A stretch of 64,000 bases of DNA from Glaciecola sp041380235 (GTDB taxonomy: Bacteria; Pseudomonadota; Gammaproteobacteria; Enterobacterales; Alteromonadaceae): contig NZ_JBGIYY010000022.1 of the NCBI RefSeq assembly GCF_041380235.1, positions 1 to 64,000 on the forward strand. The letters are read 5' to 3'. How positions within the stretch are numbered: position 1 is the stretch's first letter; each line of letters starts with the position of its first letter. A program made the position numbers and the translations under genes. Below the pieces are notes generated by a model. The model had not been told where the DNA came from. It saw nothing but the letters and a program-made list of their open reading frames with translations, and made no database searches. Below are positions 60,626 to 64,000 of the stretch, piece by piece.

Positions 60626-61699
60626 TTGAACAGAATTATTGGCTTTGACGTTGCGCGTGCATTGGCTTTATTTGGTATGGTCATTGTCAACTTTAAATTA
60701 GCAATGGAGGTAAGTGATGGAGCGACAATATGGCATAGCTTTGCTCATTTGTTTGAAGGTCGCGCGTCTGCACTATTCGTTATATTAGCGGGCATTGGTA
60801 TTGCAATTTTAACTAACAAAGCACTGGTTTCGAAAAAGCCTGAAGACACTAACGTTGTAAGAAAATCATTGTTAAAGCGTGGCCTACTGCTGATTGTTAT
60901 TGGCTTGGCCTATACCCCAATATGGGAAGCCGACATCCTCCATTTTTATGGCTTTTATTTTATCATTGCCGCCTTTTTATTTACGCTTGCGCCTAAGAGA
61001 CTACTGTTAATCTCAATCGCCTTTGTTGTAGCCTTTCCTGTGTTATGGGGCTTTTTTGATTACGAGCATGGCTGGGATTGGGCAACATATAGCTACGCTG
61101 GGTTTTGGACTATGGACGGCATGATTAGGCATATTGTATTTAATGGTTTTCATCCTATATTTCCTTGGTGTGGTTTTTTGATTTTTGGGATTTGGCTAGG
61201 CCGACATGATTTATCTAAGTCTGGTGTTCAAAAGTCACTCTTTACATGGGCGTTAAGCATTTTAGTGATAACCGAACTTACTTTTTATATGCTGAGAACG
61301 TGGGCGACAGACAATGCTGCCGTTGGCTTGTCACAAGAGGAAATAGAATTTGTGTTAAGCACCTCTATCATACCGCCATTACCTCAGTACATGCTCTCGG
61401 CTGGCAGTTCAGCAGTGCTGATGTTACTTATTTGTGTAAAGCTAACAAGCGCATTCCCAAACAGCAGACTAATTGAGTACCTCGGTAAAACAGGGCGCTT
61501 AGCTTTAACCTTGTATATTGCACATGTTATTGTTGGAATGGGAACGCTTGAGTCATTGGGTTTACTGTATAACCAAAGTATTGAATTATCATTAATCGCT
61601 TCGTTAGTATTTTGCTTTTCAAGCGTCGTATTTAGTATGCTTTGGTTGAAACGTTTTAAAATAGGCCCTTTGGAAAGTATGTTCAAAAAGCTGATTTAA
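60626..61699 (+). CDS. DUF418-type multi-span membrane protein
   Basis: A 357-residue protein with about ten membrane helices. The opening MNRIIGFDVARALALFGMVIVNF is the R-x-x-x-D-x-x-R-x-A-x-x-G motif of DUF418/DUF1624 membrane proteins related to acyltransferases (heparan-alpha-glucosaminide N-acetyltransferase type). TTG 60626 is chosen because AAGGA lies seven bases before it; the frame opens at 60608. Divergent from and probably controlled by the TetR gene. Substrate unknown. Confidence 0.83.
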   Translation: MNRIIGFDVARALALFGMVIVNFKLAMEVSDGATIWHSFAHLFEGRASALFVILAGIGIAILTNKALVSKKPEDTNVVRKSLLKRGLLLIVIGLAYTPIWEADILHFYGFYFIIAAFLFTLAPKRLLLISIAFVVAFPVLWGFFDYEHGWDWATYSYAGFWTMDGMIRHIVFNGFHPIFPWCGFLIFGIWLGRHDLSKSGVQKSLFTWALSILVITELTFYMLRTWATDNAAVGLSQEEIEFVLSTSIIPPLPQYMLSAGSSAVLMLLICVKLTSAFPNSRLIEYLGKTGRLALTLYIAHVIVGMGTLESLGLLYNQSIELSLIASLVFCFSSVVFSMLWLKRFKIGPLESMFKKLI

Positions 61700-62091
61700 C
61701 CCCTTTATCTTAGAGATCGAGTCGTTTGGTTGATGAACTATATTTTGTAATCTGCAACATTGGCTAAATATGATTGTTTAATAACTATATCGCAAAATCG
61801 CAAAATTATTTTTTTTAGTTGGGCGTTGGAGCTGCAATGGCTAAGCGGCTATACCAAATTTCGACAATGTCGGCTCATTGCCGTAAAACTTCCGTAGAAG
61901 TTTATGGATAAATTGAACATTATACCTGAGCCGCGAACGACCGCTTTCGCCCTCATTGCAGACCTACCTAATTTTGCACAAAACAGATGTTTTTCCAAAT
62001 TAACAGAAATTGTGATTTCCAACCCTAGAATGCAAATAGCCATTAATACCATCGATTAGCCTCTGTACCGGCAAAAGTATAACCATTTTGG
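61700..62091. other. Intergenic stretch with short dispersed repeats
   Basis: About 390 bases without a credible gene. It contains ATGTCGGCTCATTGCC (61868-61883, similar to 195-210) and the second-family repeat at 61935-61955. No terminator is recognised after the DUF418 gene or after ackA on the other strand. Confidence 0.5.
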
Positions 62092-63267
62092 CTACTCGAG
62101 AAGGGCTTTAGTTGCTTTTGCAATCACAAGCTCTTCGTTGGTCGGAATAATAAGCACTTGCACTGAAGACTTTAAATTACTAATAACATCATTGTTGGAC
62201 TGATTCGCCTTGTTATCTAGCACAACTCCAAGCCAAGCTAGATGCTCGCAAATTTTCTCACGAACTAACGCTGAGTTTTCGCCAATGCCTGCCGTAAATA
62301 CAATGGCATCGAGTCCGTTTAAGGTGCTTACCAGTGAGCTAAGCTCTCGCGCTGCACGATAGCAATAGAGGTTAATAGCCTCTGCAGCATGTGGATCGTC
62401 GCTTTGCTGCAAAACCTGCATATTATTGCTGATCCCAGATACCCCAAGTAAGCCCGATTCCTTGTAAAGCATGTGTTCAATGGCCGCTGCGCTCATTTTG
62501 TAATGCTGCAATAGATGCAAAATGACGCCTGCATCTAAGCTACCGCAACGCTGTCCCATCATTAGACCGTCCAGTGCGGTAAAGCCCATACTAGAGGCAA
62601 CGCTTCTGCCATTTTTTAATGCGCACATACTGGCACCGTTACCAATATGGGCAACGATTACACGAGCGTCAGCGTGTTTATTGAGGTATTTAGGCAATTG
62701 ATTGGCAATGTATTCATATGACAAACCATGAAACCCGTATCGAATAATGCCGTTTTCAGTATATTTTCGCGGGATGGCAAAGAGCTTTGCAAGTTCGCTT
62801 TGGGTATGGTGGAAGCTAGTATCAAAACAAGCCACCTGAGGTAGCCTAGGCGCCCATTTACTAATAGCTTCGATGGCCGATAAATTATGACCTTGATGCA
62901 GCGGTGCCAACGGAATAAGCGCTTTTAGCTGCAGCAGCACGCTGGGTGTTACCCGTGTTGCCTCTGTAAAAGATTGGCCGCCATGAACAACGCGATGACC
63001 AACGCTTTTTAGCAAAATGCCGCTGTCATGCTCTTTTAGCCAGTTAAGTAGCCACGATATGAGTGTTTCATGGGTACTCGCCTGATCACCAATTTCGATA
63101 GCAGGCTGGCATAAATCTGTGCCGTGGATATCGCTAGCCTTTAAGGAAGGTGATTGACCAATATTCACAATTTTGCCACTTAATAAAGGCGACATATCCT
63201 GCAAACTATAGAGCGCGAATTTGATGCTTGAAGATCCCGCATTAATTGTTAGGACAGCATCAGTCAT
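62092..63267 (-). CDS. ackA: Acetate kinase
   Basis: A 391-residue ASKHA-fold kinase converting acetyl phosphate and ADP to acetate and ATP. N-terminal LTINAGSSSIKFALY, catalytic Asp/Arg region ACFDTSFH and GFHGLSYEYI, and the C-terminal VFTAGIGENSALVREKI are intact. The ATG overlaps the end of the upstream pta gene by four bases. With pta it provides substrate-level ATP in low oxygen, in keeping with the N-ATPase and UspA genes. Confidence 0.96.
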   Translation of the reverse strand: MTDAVLTINAGSSSIKFALYSLQDMSPLLSGKIVNIGQSPSLKASDIHGTDLCQPAIEIGDQASTHETLISWLLNWLKEHDSGILLKSVGHRVVHGGQSFTEATRVTPSVLLQLKALIPLAPLHQGHNLSAIEAISKWAPRLPQVACFDTSFHHTQSELAKLFAIPRKYTENGIIRYGFHGLSYEYIANQLPKYLNKHADARVIVAHIGNGASMCALKNGRSVASSMGFTALDGLMMGQRCGSLDAGVILHLLQHYKMSAAAIEHMLYKESGLLGVSGISNNMQVLQQSDDPHAAEAINLYCYRAARELSSLVSTLNGLDAIVFTAGIGENSALVREKICEHLAWLGVVLDNKANQSNNDVISNLKSSVQVLIIPTNEELVIAKATKALLE

Positions 63268-64000
63268 GCGCTACTCTTTTTATAAAAATTGACAAAACGC
63301 TGCGCTAAAACACATGAGGCTAGTCTGGATAACGTGCCATCCGCTCGGCTAGTTAATATGATCGGCACCGAAGCACCCAGCACAATGCCTGCCGACTCAG
63401 CACCTGCCAAGTAAATTAACTGTTTTGCAATCATATTGCCGGCTTCTAAATCAGGGGCTATCAATATGTCGGCATCCCCAGCTACCTCTGAGGTGAGATC
63501 TTTGCTCGTCGCCGCGGCTTTCGAAATGGCATTATCAAACGCCAACGGACCGTCGATAATGCCACCAGTGATCTGTTTTCGGTCTGCCATTTTGCATAGG
63601 CTTGCAGCATCCATGGTGGACTGCATTTTTGGGTTAACGGTTTCTACGGCAGAGAGTATGGCGACTTTTGGCGCTTCAATACCCAGAGCGTGCAGTAGCT
63701 CTATGGCATTTTGCACAATGTCGCGTTTGGTATTGAGATCCGGCGCAATATTAATTGCAGCATCGCTAATGAATAAGGGTTTATGATAGGTGGGCACGTC
63801 TAGAGCAAAAACATGGCTCATTCTGCGTTCGGTGCGCAAGCCTTTGGTTTTATTTACCACCGCTTCCATCAGTTCGTCGGTGTGCAATTTTCCTTTCATT
63901 ATGGCGTCGGCATGATTGGCGCGCACCTGCTCAACGGCAATTGCTGCCGCAGCATGACTGTGCTGCGCATCGATGATGGTGATCCCATCTAAATTACAAG
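63264..64000 (-). CDS. pta: Phosphate acetyltransferase/butyryltransferase-type enzyme (partial)
   Basis: The frame continues open to the right edge (the last codons in the window read CNLDGITIIDAQHSHAAA), so the N-terminus lies outside. At least 245 residues remain of the phosphate acetyl/butyryltransferase domain: MKGKLHTDELMEAVVN, GLRTERRMSHVFALDVPTYHKPLFISDAAINIAPDL, DGPLAFDNAISKAA and LVLGASVPIILTSRADG-like segments. The ADAIMKGKLHTDELM pattern and ackA partner match the bifunctional enoyl-CoA hydratase (MaoC-like)/phosphotransacetylase group, whose MaoC part would lie further right. It makes acetyl phosphate for ackA, overlapping by four bases. Confidence 0.88.
   Translation of the reverse strand, partial: CNLDGITIIDAQHSHAAAAIAVEQVRANHADAIMKGKLHTDELMEAVVNKTKGLRTERRMSHVFALDVPTYHKPLFISDAAINIAPDLNTKRDIVQNAIELLHALGIEAPKVAILSAVETVNPKMQSTMDAASLCKMADRKQITGGIIDGPLAFDNAISKAAATSKDLTSEVAGDADILIAPDLEAGNMIAKQLIYLAGAESAGIVLGASVPIILTSRADGTLSRLASCVLAQRFVNFYKKSSA

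Noticed and set aside
1..64000. CRISPR arrays, tRNA or rRNA genes
   Set aside because: No regularly spaced direct repeats and no recognisable cloverleaf or rRNA segments were seen.

Overview
The window looks like a chromosomal segment of a marine gammaproteobacterium, most likely Alteromonadales. I infer this from the gene families present (HrpB, a class II DAHP synthase, CbpA/CbpM, Atm1-type ABC exporter, PAS/GGDEF/EAL proteins) and a moderate, AT-leaning base composition. No sequence search was possible. No rRNA, tRNA or CRISPR array was recognised.

Left part (1-24 kb). It opens with the first codons of a VapB-like antitoxin on the minus strand. Next come a low-molecular-weight tyrosine phosphatase overlapping or abutting a BtuC/FecCD permease, whose likely ATPase partner lies 3 kb further on. 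Between them sit glycerol kinase and an undescribed-looking minus-strand cassette of two very short double-glycine-leader peptides plus a small membrane protein. This resembles a class IIb (two-peptide) bacteriocin with its immunity protein. Then follow class II DAHP synthase with a strong terminator, a two-gene unit of unknown function (607-aa protein plus lipoprotein), an Atm1-like exporter coupled to an EthD-like protein, a secreted DsrE-like protein, a 1265-aa PAS/coiled-coil membrane protein, HrpB helicase and an Omp85-type barrel.

Middle (24-36 kb). A TlpA-DUF4266-DUF3570-ApbE operon is preceded by a long perfect hairpin. The DUF3570 barrel carries a DSLTGAS segment resembling the ApbE flavinylation motif, so a covalently flavinylated envelope protein is a reasonable hypothesis. 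A CHASE-PAS-PAS histidine kinase has the FixL haem-PAS ligand pattern (His516, Arg536). CbpM/CbpA, a UspA protein, two lipoprotein c-type cytochromes and a Crp/Fnr regulator follow.

Energy operon (36.4-43.3 kb). This is a complete alternative N-type ATPase operon in the order atpD-C-Q-R-B-E-F-A-G, with a b-delta-like fused stator subunit and no separate delta subunit. FNR-like palindromes lie before it and before one cytochrome gene. Together with the haem-PAS kinase, UspA and the ackA/pta pair at the right edge, this reads as a low-oxygen/energy-stress gene set.

Right part (43.7-64 kb). A patatin-like lipase and a PAS-GAF-PAS-GGDEF-EAL protein precede an accessory region (about 48.5-55.3 kb). 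That region is bracketed by a decayed and an intact copy of the same small tyrosine recombinase. It holds unknown secreted proteins, a fragment matching the canonical ATP synthase b subunit, a DUF433/DUF5615 toxin-antitoxin pair, a 41-bp palindrome and two small genes without standard start codons. After that come a divergent extra SecDF pair, a VapBC module flanked by direct repeats, a TetR/DUF418 divergent pair with an operator-like palindrome, and ackA with truncated pta.
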